This document shows, piece by piece, positions 18,880 through 27,083 of a DNA stretch of 64,000 nt. Within the stretch, counting starts at the first letter, position 1. Every line of letters starts with the position of its first letter. A program made the position numbers and the translations under genes. This DNA is from SFHK01 sp964554795 (lineage in GTDB: Bacteria; Bacillota; Clostridia; Christensenellales; Aristaeellaceae): positions 1-64,000 of the forward strand of contig CAZKQB010000001.1 in assembly GCA_964554795.1 (NCBI GenBank), written 5' to 3'. The notes under the pieces are model-generated. The model was given only the letters and a program-made list of their open reading frames with translations, was not told the DNA's origin and did no database searches.

Positions 18880-19661
18880 TGGAACGACTGAGCAATGTAA
18901 AGTGCTTTCTGCTGGATATGGACGGCACGTTCTATCTGGGCGGCAAGTTGATTGAAGGGTCGCTTTCCTTTATTGAACGAGTGCTGGAAACTGGCCGTGA
19001 TTTTTTGTTCCTGACGAACAACTCCAGCCATAATGCGCGGTTTTACGTGGAGAAGCTCAAAAAAATGGGTCTGGAGGTTGAGCGTTCCAGAATTCTCACA
19101 TCCGGTGAAGCGACGGCGTCCATCGTGCGGGAGAGGTATCCCGGCAAGCGCGCGTTTGTGCTGGGCAATGAATTTCTTGTGGAGGAAATGCAGGAAGCGG
19201 GTGTAGTCGTTGACAATGAGAACCCCGAAATCGTAGTGATCGGCTATGATACGACGCTGGACTACCGCAAGATGACGGCAGTGTGCGATTTCGTACGCGC
19301 CGGGCTTCCGTATATCGCCACGCATCCCGATTTCAACTGCCCGACCGAGACCGGCTTCGCACCGGACATTGGCGCGATTATGGCGTTCATCGAGGCGTCT
19401 GCGTTCCGTCGGCCGGAGCTGATTGTCGGAAAGCCCCATGAGGGCATCGTTCGCGCGGCATTGGCACGCACCGGCCGAAAGGCGAGCGAAATGGCAATGG
19501 TGGGCGATCGGCTGTATACCGACATTGAAACGGGTCTGCGCAACGGCATGCTGTCCATACTGGTGATGAGCGGGGAAACAACGGAGGTAATGCGCCTTGC
19601 GTCGGAAACGAAGCCGGATCTGGTGTTCGGCAGGCTGAGCGACATGAACCGATATCTGTAA
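18879..19661 (+). CDS. HAD-IIA family phosphatase (NagD/AraL-like)
   Basis: 260 aa cytoplasmic sugar- or nucleotide-phosphate phosphatase. HAD motif I is LLDMDGTFYLG (nucleophile first Asp), motif II is FLTNNSS, motif III lysine is in IVGKPHEG and motif IV is MVGDRLYTDIETG. The C2 cap between motifs II and III defines HAD-IIA. Start ATG 18879 (GGAG at 18867-18870) overlaps the xpt stop. The true substrate cannot be read from sequence; the neighbourhood (xpt, rpe) hints at nucleotide or sugar-phosphate housekeeping. Confidence 0.85.
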   Translation: MERLSNVKCFLLDMDGTFYLGGKLIEGSLSFIERVLETGRDFLFLTNNSSHNARFYVEKLKKMGLEVERSRILTSGEATASIVRERYPGKRAFVLGNEFLVEEMQEAGVVVDNENPEIVVIGYDTTLDYRKMTAVCDFVRAGLPYIATHPDFNCPTETGFAPDIGAIMAFIEASAFRRPELIVGKPHEGIVRAALARTGRKASEMAMVGDRLYTDIETGLRNGMLSILVMSGETTEVMRLASETKPDLVFGRLSDMNRYL

Positions 19662-19681
19662 TCGCGAAAGGATGGTATTCC

Positions 19682-20461
19682 ATGTCCGATGTGATCTATC
19701 TGTGGAATGAACGCGCGCCATACAGCGAGTTTTCTCCGGAACAGGCGCAGCCGAGCCTGACACCCTTTCCCGTCACCGGTTCGAAGGGCGCGGTGATCGT
19801 GATTCCCGGCGGCGGCTACTGCATGAAGGCAGAGCATGAGGGCGCGCCGATTGCCCGCATGATCAATGACGCAGGTATAAGCGCGTTTGTGCTGGATTAC
19901 CGTGTCCATCCCTGCCACAAGATGGCGCCGCTGGCAGACGCAAACCGGGCGGTTCGCGTGGTTCGTGCGATGGGCTATGAAAAGGTTGCGGTGCTCGGCT
20001 TTTCTGCAGGCGGCAACCTTTGCTGCAACGCGGCGACGCACTATGATGCGGGCGATGCGCAAAGCGCAGATCCGATCGAGCGCGTATCCTCGCGCCCGGA
20101 TGCATTTGTTCCCTGCTATGCCGTGGTGAGCATGATTTCCTACACGCATAAGGGCTCCGTTCGCAGTCTTCTTGGCGATGAGCAGGATCAGGGTAGCATG
20201 CTGCGCTTTTTCTCAGGCGAGCTAAACGTAACCGATGATACGCCGCCCGCGTTCCTGTGGCACACGGCAGAGGATGGAGCGGTGCCGGTGGAAAACAGTC
20301 TGGCGCTTGCGAAGGCGCTGTCTGATCATCGAGTGCCGTTCGAGCTGCATGTGTTTCCAAAGGGTGCGCACGGTATGGGACTGGCGGAAAGCAGCCCCTC
20401 CGTCAGGCAATGGACGGGACTCCTTCAGAACTGGCTGCTGCTTGCCGGTTACGCACAGTGA
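19682..20461 (+). CDS. Alpha/beta hydrolase, esterase-like (BD-FAE/acetylesterase type)
   Basis: 259 aa, no signal peptide, so cytoplasmic. The oxyanion-hole loop is IPGGGYCMKAEHEG, the nucleophile elbow GFSAGG, and the acid and histidine are probably in HTAEDGAVPVENS and PKGAHGMGLAE. This pattern matches small-molecule acetylesterases related to the BD-FAE family. It might deacetylate sugars, but the substrate is inferred only from fold. AAAGGATGG precedes the ATG. Confidence 0.75.
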   Translation: MSDVIYLWNERAPYSEFSPEQAQPSLTPFPVTGSKGAVIVIPGGGYCMKAEHEGAPIARMINDAGISAFVLDYRVHPCHKMAPLADANRAVRVVRAMGYEKVAVLGFSAGGNLCCNAATHYDAGDAQSADPIERVSSRPDAFVPCYAVVSMISYTHKGSVRSLLGDEQDQGSMLRFFSGELNVTDDTPPAFLWHTAEDGAVPVENSLALAKALSDHRVPFELHVFPKGAHGMGLAESSPSVRQWTGLLQNWLLLAGYAQ

Positions 20462-20554
20462 TGTATACATAAATTACCGCATGCGTTTTTGCAACCATGC
20501 GCGCCCCGCGCCGGTCTAAACAGCGTGAATCAAAAAGACAGGAGTGACGCGGAT

Positions 20555-21781
20555 ATGAAAAAAAGACTCATTGCGCTGATCCTGCTTCTGGCGCTGCTTC
20601 TGACCGGCTGCGGATACGTGGCTGTTGAGGATACACAGCGCCGAACGCTGGGCAGTCTTCTGTTCCCGGCGGCGTATGCCGAGGGGGAAGGGCTGACCGG
20701 GAACCAGGAAACGGCGGATGCTACAGAAGAGAAAGGAAGCCAGATGCAGGCTTCCTTTTCTGAACCCCAGAAACTGGAAATTGGGACAAGAGGCGACGAG
20801 GTGAAGGAGCTTCAGATGCTTCTGATCCGGTTGGGTTTCATGAATGGCAGCGCGGACGGCATATACGGATCAAGGACGGAAAACGGCGTGACGCTCGCGC
20901 GGGCGTATATTCAGGAGGTTGAGGCGCGCGCAAAGGCGGAACGCCAGGCGGCGATGCGCGAAAAGCTGGCATCCGTGGAGAAGCTGGCGCTTCAGGCGCT
21001 GAATGCGTTGGTTCCCGCAGAGGGAAGCCCAATTACGGCGAAGCAGGCAGGGTTTGCATTTCGGACGATCGCGGATGAAGCGCAGCAGGAGAGCGAAGAC
21101 ATTTCGGCAGAGCGCGTGCTGCTTTTTCTGCGGGAGGAGCTGCCCGCCTATGTTGGCGACCTGAAGTACGGCGCGGAGCGCAGTGACATTCGCAGGCTTC
21201 AGACGCGGCTGGTTGGCAAAAGCTACCTGCCCGGCGGCATAGACGGTCAGTATGGCGCAAATACGAAAGCGGCGGTTCGTTATTTCCAGCGGGAAAACAA
21301 GCTGAAGGAGACGGGCGTAGCCGACGAAGAAACGCAGCAGCTCTTGTTTTCGGAGGCCTGCAAGGCTGCGCAGCGTCCGGCGCATAAATACCGCGTGGAA
21401 ATTAGCGTGAGCCGTCAGAAGGTGTATGTGTACGAGTGGTACTACGGTGCGTATTCCAAGCTTGTGAAGACGATGACCTGCACTACGGGCGCCGTTGATA
21501 CGCCGACCCCGCTGGGCACGTACAGGATGGCCGGACCGTGCGGACGCTGGTATTACTTCAAGAAATTTGACTGCTGGGCACAGTACGCCACGCGCATCGT
21601 GGGCGGCATCCTGATCCACTCAGTTTTATACTCGGAGAAGGACGAAAGCACGCTTCGCAAGGGCTCGGTATATGCGCTGGGTACGCGCGGCTCGCATGGC
21701 TGCGTCCGCCTTGCCGTGGAGGATGCGAAATGGATTTACAACAACGTATCCGCAGGGTCGACGTGCCGGGTGTATACCTGA
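20555..21781 (+). CDS. L,D-transpeptidase lipoprotein with two peptidoglycan-binding domains
   Basis: 408 aa cell-envelope enzyme that cross-links peptidoglycan through 3-3 links or anchors proteins. A lipoprotein signal runs from residue 1 with lipobox LTGC (C19). Two PG_binding_1 domains follow, near IGTRGDEVKELQMLLIRLGF and AERSDIRRLQTRLVG, separated by an alpha-helical stretch rich in Ala and Glu. The C-terminal YkuD domain ends with SHGCVRL, catalytic C383, and an upstream His (GGILIHSVLY). The start is ATG 20555, behind AGGAG at 20540-20544. A long internal linker sets the two binding domains apart. Confidence 0.9.
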   Translation: MKKRLIALILLLALLLTGCGYVAVEDTQRRTLGSLLFPAAYAEGEGLTGNQETADATEEKGSQMQASFSEPQKLEIGTRGDEVKELQMLLIRLGFMNGSADGIYGSRTENGVTLARAYIQEVEARAKAERQAAMREKLASVEKLALQALNALVPAEGSPITAKQAGFAFRTIADEAQQESEDISAERVLLFLREELPAYVGDLKYGAERSDIRRLQTRLVGKSYLPGGIDGQYGANTKAAVRYFQRENKLKETGVADEETQQLLFSEACKAAQRPAHKYRVEISVSRQKVYVYEWYYGAYSKLVKTMTCTTGAVDTPTPLGTYRMAGPCGRWYYFKKFDCWAQYATRIVGGILIHSVLYSEKDESTLRKGSVYALGTRGSHGCVRLAVEDAKWIYNNVSAGSTCRVYT

Positions 21782-21864
21782 CGGGTAAGGCGCTCCCTTT
21801 CCATTCGGCGACACATGCTACAGGCTTTAACCGAAAATGCTCAAAGAAGTTTACCGTTTGAGTG

Positions 21865-21893
21865 TTTACCGCCCGAATGAAATGTGGTATCAT
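21865..21893 (+). promoter_or_regulatory. Promoter of the pyrR-uraA unit
   Basis: TTTACC at 21865-21870, a 17-base spacer and TATCAT at 21888-21893. Transcription would start near 21900, just ahead of the PyrR-binding element. Confidence 0.55.
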
Positions 21894-21908
21894 TCCACTC
21901 GTTGAATC

Positions 21909-22010
21909 CGATTCCTTTAAGCGGATCCTGTGAGATCGGCAAGGCGGCGGGCAAGCATCATTTATGTATGCATGTATACGTCTTCACCATGCCGGTGAAG
22001 ACGTTTTTCT
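21909..22010 (+). promoter_or_regulatory. PyrR-regulated attenuator leader (binding loop plus terminator)
   Basis: The PyrR-binding loop is at 21914-21944: lower stem CCTT/AAGG, internal loop TAA, upper stem GATC (21924-21927) / GATC (21934-21937) and hairpin loop CTGTGA, matching the conserved pyrimidine-leader pattern. At 21978-21988 and 21994-22004 an 11-base-pair stem with loop ATGCC and TTTTT forms an intrinsic terminator 22 bases before the pyrR start. When UMP is high, PyrR would bind the loop and favour termination. It controls pyrR and uraA. Confidence 0.85.
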
Positions 22011-22031
22011 TGTTGTCGTGGAGGAGTCAGA

Positions 22032-22568
22032 ATGAAGGAAAAAGCTCTGCTTATGGATGAACGCGCCATTCAGCGCGCGCTCACACGCATTGCACACGAG
22101 ATCATCGAACGCAACAACGGCGTCGAGGATGTGGTGCTGGTTGGCATTCGCCGGCGCGGCGTACCGCTGGCCGCACAGCTTCGAGACGTGATCTACCGGG
22201 TAGAGGGGACGGAGGTTCCAATTGGCGAGTTGGACATCACCTTCTATCGCGACGATCTGACGCATCGAACCGAGCAGCCGGAGGTTAACGGCACAAAGTT
22301 GCCGTGTTCCATCGTAGGCAAAACGGTTGTGATCGTGGACGATGTGCTGTTTACTGGACGCACGGCGCGTGCTGCGATGGACGCGCTGATGGATGCTGGG
22401 CGTGCCGGAAAGGTGCAGCTGGCAGTGCTTGTGGACAGAGGTCACAGGGAGCTCCCCATCCGCGCTGACTTCGCGGGCAAGAATGTGCCCACGTCGCTCT
22501 CGGAGCGCATCGGCGTGAATGTGATGGAGTACGATGGCGAAAACAGTGTTCGGCTGTTTGAAGCATAA
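22032..22568 (+). CDS. pyrR: PyrR bifunctional pyrimidine regulator / uracil phosphoribosyltransferase
   Basis: RNA-binding attenuation protein that senses UMP/UTP and PRPP and also has uracil phosphoribosyltransferase activity. 178 aa. Family blocks are VLVGIRRRGVPLA, GELDITFYRDDL, the PRPP loop VVIVDDVLFTGRTARAA and LVDRGHRELPIRADF, NVPTS. GGAGGAG precedes the ATG. The gene sits just behind its own attenuator and before a uracil permease, the classical arrangement. Confidence 0.97.
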   Translation: MKEKALLMDERAIQRALTRIAHEIIERNNGVEDVVLVGIRRRGVPLAAQLRDVIYRVEGTEVPIGELDITFYRDDLTHRTEQPEVNGTKLPCSIVGKTVVIVDDVLFTGRTARAAMDALMDAGRAGKVQLAVLVDRGHRELPIRADFAGKNVPTSLSERIGVNVMEYDGENSVRLFEA

Positions 22569-22598
22569 AGGTTGATTACATTTGAGGGGGTAACACGT

Positions 22599-24032
22599 AT
22601 GTCTCAGGATGGAATCAGAGATGCACGCACGCTTGGAAAGCCTAAAATGCTCCTGCTGGGGTTCCAGCACATGTTCGCCATGTTCGGCGCAACGGTGCTC
22701 GTGCCCGCGCTGACGGGTCTTTCCGTTTCCGCGACACTGCTCTTTGCCGGGCTTGGAACGCTTCTGTTCCACTTCCTTGCCAAGGGTAAGGTTCCCGCGT
22801 TCCTCGGCTCTTCCTTCGCCTTTATCGGTGGCTACGCCTCGGTGCAGGCGCTGTTCGTGGACAATCCCGAGATGAATTGGATTCCGTATGCAGGCGTGGG
22901 CGTCGTTTGCGCCGGCCTCATGTACGTGGTACTCGCTGCACTGTTTAAATCCTTCGGCGCGCATAAGGTTATGCGCTACTTCCCGCCCATCGTGACCGGC
23001 CCGGTCATCATCTGTATCGGCCTCACGCTGGCAAACTCCGCCATCAACAACTGCGAAGTGAACTGGTGGATTGCGGTGCTTGCAGTGCTTATCGTGGTTT
23101 GCTGCAACATCTGGGGCAAGGGCATGATCAAGATTGTGCCGATTCTGCTGGGCGTTGTCGGCTCCTACCTGGTTGCGGTGCTGCTTGCCGTTGTGTGCGG
23201 ACAGACGGTTGCCGTGCCCACTGGCGAGATTATCGACGGTGTGGAGCAGACGAAGAACGTGATTTTCGCCTTCGGCAAGCAGTCCATGAAGCTGTTTGAT
23301 GAGTCTGCCATCGATGCGATTAAGAATGCAAAATGGATCGGCCTGCCCTTCAAGATGGAGGAAACCGCCTTTGCTCTTTTCAAGGACTGCGATCTGGGTA
23401 TGCTTGGAAGCTCGATTCTGATCATGATGCCCATCGCGCTGGCTACCATGGTTGAGCACATTGGCGACATCTGCGCCATCTCATCCACCGTCGGCGAGAA
23501 CTTCGTTGCCGAGCCTGGTCTGCATCGCACGCTGATGGGCGACGGTCTTGCCACCTCCATGGCGGCTCTGTTCGGCGCCCCCGCGAACACCACCTACGGC
23601 GAAAATACCGGCGTGCTCGCCATGACGAAGGTCTACGACCCGCGCGTTATCCGCATCGCCGCCGTGCTCGCTATCCTCTTCTCCTTCTGCCCGAAATTTG
23701 CGGCGATCGTATCCGCTATGCCCACTGCGACCATCGGCGGCGTATCCATGATTCTGTATGGCATGATCTCTGCTGTAGGCGTGCGCAACGTGGTAGAAAA
23801 CCAGGTGGACTTCACGAAGAACCGCAACATCATCATCGCGGCTCTGATCATGTCCCTCTCCCTGGGCATCAACTTCTCCGGCACTGGCAAGCTCGTGCTT
23901 GGCCCGATCTCCCTGACTGGTCTGGCTGTTGGCGCGCTGGTTGGCATCATTATCAATGCAGTGCTGCCCGGCAACGACTATCAGTTCGGTAAGAGCGAGC
24001 AGGGCGATACCTCGGTCAACTTCAAGGTGTAA
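22599..24032 (+). CDS. uraA: Uracil/nucleobase permease (NCS2 family, UraA/PyrP)
   Basis: 477 aa integral membrane proton-coupled nucleobase transporter with about 14 hydrophobic segments. LGFQHMFAMFGATVLVPALTGL at the N-terminus, TYGENTGVLAMTKVYDPRV in the middle and IGGVSMILYGMISAVGVR near the end are NCS2 landmarks. The start is ATG 22599 behind GAGGGGG; an upstream in-frame start lacks a ribosome site. Regulation by the pyrR leader and the pairing with pyrR point to uracil as substrate. Confidence 0.93.
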   Translation: MSQDGIRDARTLGKPKMLLLGFQHMFAMFGATVLVPALTGLSVSATLLFAGLGTLLFHFLAKGKVPAFLGSSFAFIGGYASVQALFVDNPEMNWIPYAGVGVVCAGLMYVVLAALFKSFGAHKVMRYFPPIVTGPVIICIGLTLANSAINNCEVNWWIAVLAVLIVVCCNIWGKGMIKIVPILLGVVGSYLVAVLLAVVCGQTVAVPTGEIIDGVEQTKNVIFAFGKQSMKLFDESAIDAIKNAKWIGLPFKMEETAFALFKDCDLGMLGSSILIMMPIALATMVEHIGDICAISSTVGENFVAEPGLHRTLMGDGLATSMAALFGAPANTTYGENTGVLAMTKVYDPRVIRIAAVLAILFSFCPKFAAIVSAMPTATIGGVSMILYGMISAVGVRNVVENQVDFTKNRNIIIAALIMSLSLGINFSGTGKLVLGPISLTGLAVGALVGIIINAVLPGNDYQFGKSEQGDTSVNFKV

Positions 24033-24058
24033 TCGCTCAAAAATTGAAAAGCTTTTCA

Positions 24059-24114
24059 GCGTCCGCCATGCGCAATTTCCGCGTATGGCGGACGCATAGC
24101 CTGTTCCTTTTTTG
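24059..24114 (+). terminator. Terminator after uraA
   Basis: Strong hairpin: left arm 24059-24073, right arm 24081-24095, 15 base pairs with one G-U, loop AATTTCC. The T tract (CCTTTTTT) begins about 10 bases after the stem. A 14-base palindrome TGAAAAGCTTTTCA at 24045-24058 abuts it. Confidence 0.75.
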
Positions 24115-24157
24115 AATAGCATGGAAAACGATCCATGCTGGAAGAGGAGGGAACGGG

Positions 24158-25219
24158 ATGATTCACGGCTGGAACCGGAAACAGACCTATATGCTGGCTG
24201 TCGTTCTGATGCTGGTCTCCATGATGCTGCTGGCGGCGTTTGGCCCGTCCCGCGTACGCGGCGGCTCCCTGAGCGCGGAACCTATGCCGCAGGCGGAGGG
24301 CGGACAGGCGGATGAAGCACCCGCGGAAGCGGTGGAAGCAACGATAAGCACGGTGGTGTATTATCAGGACGACTATGGCTATCTGGTGCCGGTTACGCGC
24401 ACGATCAAGGCCGAGGAGGGCGTTGCGAAGGCGACGGTTAACCTGATGGTCAAAAGCGTGTTTAACGACATGGAGGCTGCGCGCATGGGTCTGCGCACGG
24501 TGATTCCGGAGGGGACGAAGGTCGATCTGGATATTTCAGGCGGATTGGCACGCATAGACCTGAGCGAGGAGGCGCTTTTATGCGCTGATGCGGCAGCCGA
24601 AAGTAATATGGTGTCCGCAATTGTTCAGACGCTCACGGATTTTCCGACGGTTGAGCGTGTGAAGTTTCTGATCGGCGGTAGGGAAGTGAAGGAGCTGCCG
24701 CACGGAACGAGCCTGAAAAACGAGTTCACGCGCGGCGTGATTAACCCGGAGGGCGGCGCGCCGGAGGACAGCAAAAACGCTGTCACGCTGTATTTTCTGA
24801 ACGATACGCCTAGCGTCATTGTGCCGGTTACTCGCGCGGTGTACGGAAACGCCGATCTTCAGACTGCCGTGCTGGAATTGGTGAAGGGCCCGAGCGGCGC
24901 GTCGCCGCTTGAAGGAGTGCTTCCCTCCGGCTGCGGGCTGATCGGCGTGGAGCTGAAAAACGGCGTAGCAAAAATCAATTTTACCGAGTCGTTCATTCGT
25001 GTGGCTGAGCAGAGCGACGGTGGACGAATGGCGATGAAGGCGCTGGTGCTTACATGCAAGAACTTTGACGGCGTGAAGGACGTGCAGATTCTCGTCGAGG
25101 GCAAGCCGTATGATCCCGGGGCGGGCACGCTGGCCATGCCGACGTTTGTAAACAGTGCTGCGGACATTGCGGAGGCGTTTGTTCGCAGGCAGTCGGACGA
25201 ATTGTTCGATGCAGATTAG
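24158..25219 (+). CDS. Membrane-anchored protein with two GerMN domains
   Basis: 353 aa. An N-terminal hydrophobic segment (MLAVVLMLVSMMLLAAFG) acts as a signal anchor; an Ala/Glu-rich spacer follows. Two GerMN (sporulation/germination) domains are visible: the first from TVVYYQDDYGYLVPVTRTI, the second from VTLYFLNDTPSVIVPVTRAV, each with an ending of the type ...VKFLIGGR or ...VQILVEGK. Proteins of the GerM kind act at the sporulation septum or spore envelope. AGAGGAGGG precedes the ATG. It lies upstream of rph, as gerM does in other Firmicutes. Confidence 0.85.
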   Translation: MIHGWNRKQTYMLAVVLMLVSMMLLAAFGPSRVRGGSLSAEPMPQAEGGQADEAPAEAVEATISTVVYYQDDYGYLVPVTRTIKAEEGVAKATVNLMVKSVFNDMEAARMGLRTVIPEGTKVDLDISGGLARIDLSEEALLCADAAAESNMVSAIVQTLTDFPTVERVKFLIGGREVKELPHGTSLKNEFTRGVINPEGGAPEDSKNAVTLYFLNDTPSVIVPVTRAVYGNADLQTAVLELVKGPSGASPLEGVLPSGCGLIGVELKNGVAKINFTESFIRVAEQSDGGRMAMKALVLTCKNFDGVKDVQILVEGKPYDPGAGTLAMPTFVNSAADIAEAFVRRQSDELFDAD

Positions 25220-25240
25220 AAGAACGTAGAGGAGAAACCT

Positions 25241-26569
25241 ATGGAACACGTAAGAAGGCCGGACGAAATGCGTCCGGTAAAGATGACTCCGGATTTTACC
25301 GAAATGGCGGCGGGCTCCGTGCTGATTGAGTGCGGGCGTACGCGCGTACTTTGCACGGCGTCGGTGGTGGAAAACGTGCCGCCGTTCAAAAAGGGTACCG
25401 GCTGCGGCTGGCTGACTGCGGAATATGCCATGCTGCCTGGCTCTACCGAGCGTCGAAAGGAACGCGACGGCATTAAGAAGGACGGGCGCGGCGTAGAGAT
25501 TCAGCGGCTGATTGGCCGCTCGCTTCGCGCCGCGTGTGACCTGACCCGGCTTGGCGAGCGCACGATTTATATCGATTGTGATGTGCTTCAGGCGGATGGA
25601 GGCACGCGTACCGCGTCCATTACGGGCGCATTCGCGGCGCTGACGCTGGCGTGCGACAAGCTGCTTAAGCGCGGCCTGATTGTGGATTCGCCTATCGTGC
25701 GGCAGGTGGCGGCCGTAAGCGTAGGCATCGTGGACAACGTACCGACGCTGGATTTGGAATACGTGCAGGACTCCCGCGCGCAGGTAGACATGAACGTGAT
25801 CATGACACGAGAGCCGGACGGCGAAATGCGCTACGTAGAGGTGCAGGGAACCGGCGAGGGACGGGCGTTTGACAAAAAGGAGCTTTCGAAGCTACTCGCG
25901 CTGGGCGAAAAGGGCGTGAAGGCGCTGATGAAGAAGCAGCTTGCGGCGTTGGGCGACAAGGCCGGGATCATCGGGAAGAAGCCAAGGCTGATCGTTGCGA
26001 CGCGCAACTTTGGCAAGCTCAAGGAAATGAAGGCACTGCTTGGTGACCGCTTCGAAGTGATGAGCATGAGCGAGGCCGGCGTTTCCGAGGATGCGGAGGA
26101 GACGGGCTCGACCTTTGCCGAGAACGCCGTGATCAAGGCGCGTGCGCTGATGAATCAGGCGAACTGCGCCGTCGTGGCCGATGATTCCGGTTTGGTTGTT
26201 GACGCGCTGGAGGGTCGTCCTGGGATTTACAGCGCTCGCTATGCGGGCGTGCACGGCGATGATGAGGCAAACAACGTTAAGCTTCTAAAGGAGCTTGCAA
26301 ATGTGCCCGCACCGCGCACGGCTCGTTTTGTCTGCGCTGTGGCGTTGCTTCGTCCCGGGCACGACCCGCTGGTGTGCGAGGGCGCTTGCGAGGGAGAGAT
26401 TAGCTTTGAAAAGAAGGGTGAAGACGGCTTCGGTTATGATCCGCTGTTTATTTGCCCGCAGCTGAACGGTTTGACCTTTGCAGAAGCGGGCGAGGAGCGG
26501 AAAAACCACATTTCACACCGTGCCAATGCGGTACGTGCCCTCAGGCGCGCGCTCGAGGCAGAAGTATGA
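25241..26569 (+). CDS. rph-rdgB: Fusion of RNase PH and RdgB/HAM1 non-canonical purine NTP pyrophosphatase
   Basis: 442 aa with two enzymes in one chain. Residues 1 to about 240 are RNase PH, a phosphorolytic exonuclease trimming tRNA 3' ends (RPVKMTPDFTEMAAGSVLIECG, TAEYAMLPGSTERR, RGVEIQRLIGRSLRA, DCDVLQADGGTRTASI). From about residue 247 comes RdgB, which hydrolyses ITP, dITP and XTP (IVATRNFGKLKEMK, ADDSGLVVDALEGRPGIYSARYAG, GEDGFGYDPLF, SHRANAVRAL). No stop or frameshift separates them. In most bacteria these are adjacent separate genes. It overlaps the next gene by 4 bases. Confidence 0.95.
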   Translation: MEHVRRPDEMRPVKMTPDFTEMAAGSVLIECGRTRVLCTASVVENVPPFKKGTGCGWLTAEYAMLPGSTERRKERDGIKKDGRGVEIQRLIGRSLRAACDLTRLGERTIYIDCDVLQADGGTRTASITGAFAALTLACDKLLKRGLIVDSPIVRQVAAVSVGIVDNVPTLDLEYVQDSRAQVDMNVIMTREPDGEMRYVEVQGTGEGRAFDKKELSKLLALGEKGVKALMKKQLAALGDKAGIIGKKPRLIVATRNFGKLKEMKALLGDRFEVMSMSEAGVSEDAEETGSTFAENAVIKARALMNQANCAVVADDSGLVVDALEGRPGIYSARYAGVHGDDEANNVKLLKELANVPAPRTARFVCAVALLRPGHDPLVCEGACEGEISFEKKGEDGFGYDPLFICPQLNGLTFAEAGEERKNHISHRANAVRALRRALEAEV

Positions 26570-27024
26570 TTCGTATCGGCGTGATGAGCGACAGCCATGG
26601 ACGGCTCTCTAATGTGATGCGTGCCGTGCGTGAAATGGGGCACGTGGATGGCATCGTACATCTGGGCGACCATGACAGAGACGCCTCCGAGATCGGAAGC
26701 ATTTCTGATGTGCCGTTGACCGTTGTGTGCGGAAACTGCGACTGGTTTTCCCAGTTTCCGCAGGAACGGTTGCTGGAGCTGGGCGGCATTCGCGTGCTTC
26801 TCACGCACGGGCACAGGCAGAATGTAAAGGAGAGCCTGACGTTTCTGAGCCTGAAGGCGGAAATGATGAATGCGCAGCTGACGCTGTACGGGCATACGCA
26901 TATTCCGAACGTGGAAAATGACGGCGCGTGCGTGTTCGTAAATCCCGGCGCCCTGTGCGACGGCCGATATGCCATTGTGGAAATTGAGGATGGAAAGATT
27001 CGTCCGTTTTTGAAACAGCTATAA
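26566..27024 (+). CDS. YfcE/MJ0936-family metallophosphoesterase
   Basis: 152 aa cytoplasmic phosphodiesterase. Calcineurin-like metal ligands are in MSDSHG, LGDHDRD, CGNCDW, LLTHGHR and YGHTHIP. Its start ATG 26566 overlaps the stop of the rph-rdgB gene. This three-gene neighbourhood (rph, rdgB, yfcE-type) is common in Firmicutes, but the physiological substrate is not established. Confidence 0.9.
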   Translation: MIRIGVMSDSHGRLSNVMRAVREMGHVDGIVHLGDHDRDASEIGSISDVPLTVVCGNCDWFSQFPQERLLELGGIRVLLTHGHRQNVKESLTFLSLKAEMMNAQLTLYGHTHIPNVENDGACVFVNPGALCDGRYAIVEIEDGKIRPFLKQL

Positions 27025-27075
27025 ATGCATCGGCTGCGGATTGCCTGACAGCAGTTCGCAGCCGATGTATTTTAA
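27025..27075. terminator. Bidirectional terminator between the phosphoesterase and the sulfatase
   Basis: CATCGGCTGCG at 27028-27038 pairs with CGCAGCCGATG at 27057-27067, extended by outer pairs; A and T tracts flank it on both sides. It serves two converging genes. Confidence 0.75.
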
Positions 27076-27083
27076 ATGGAAAA

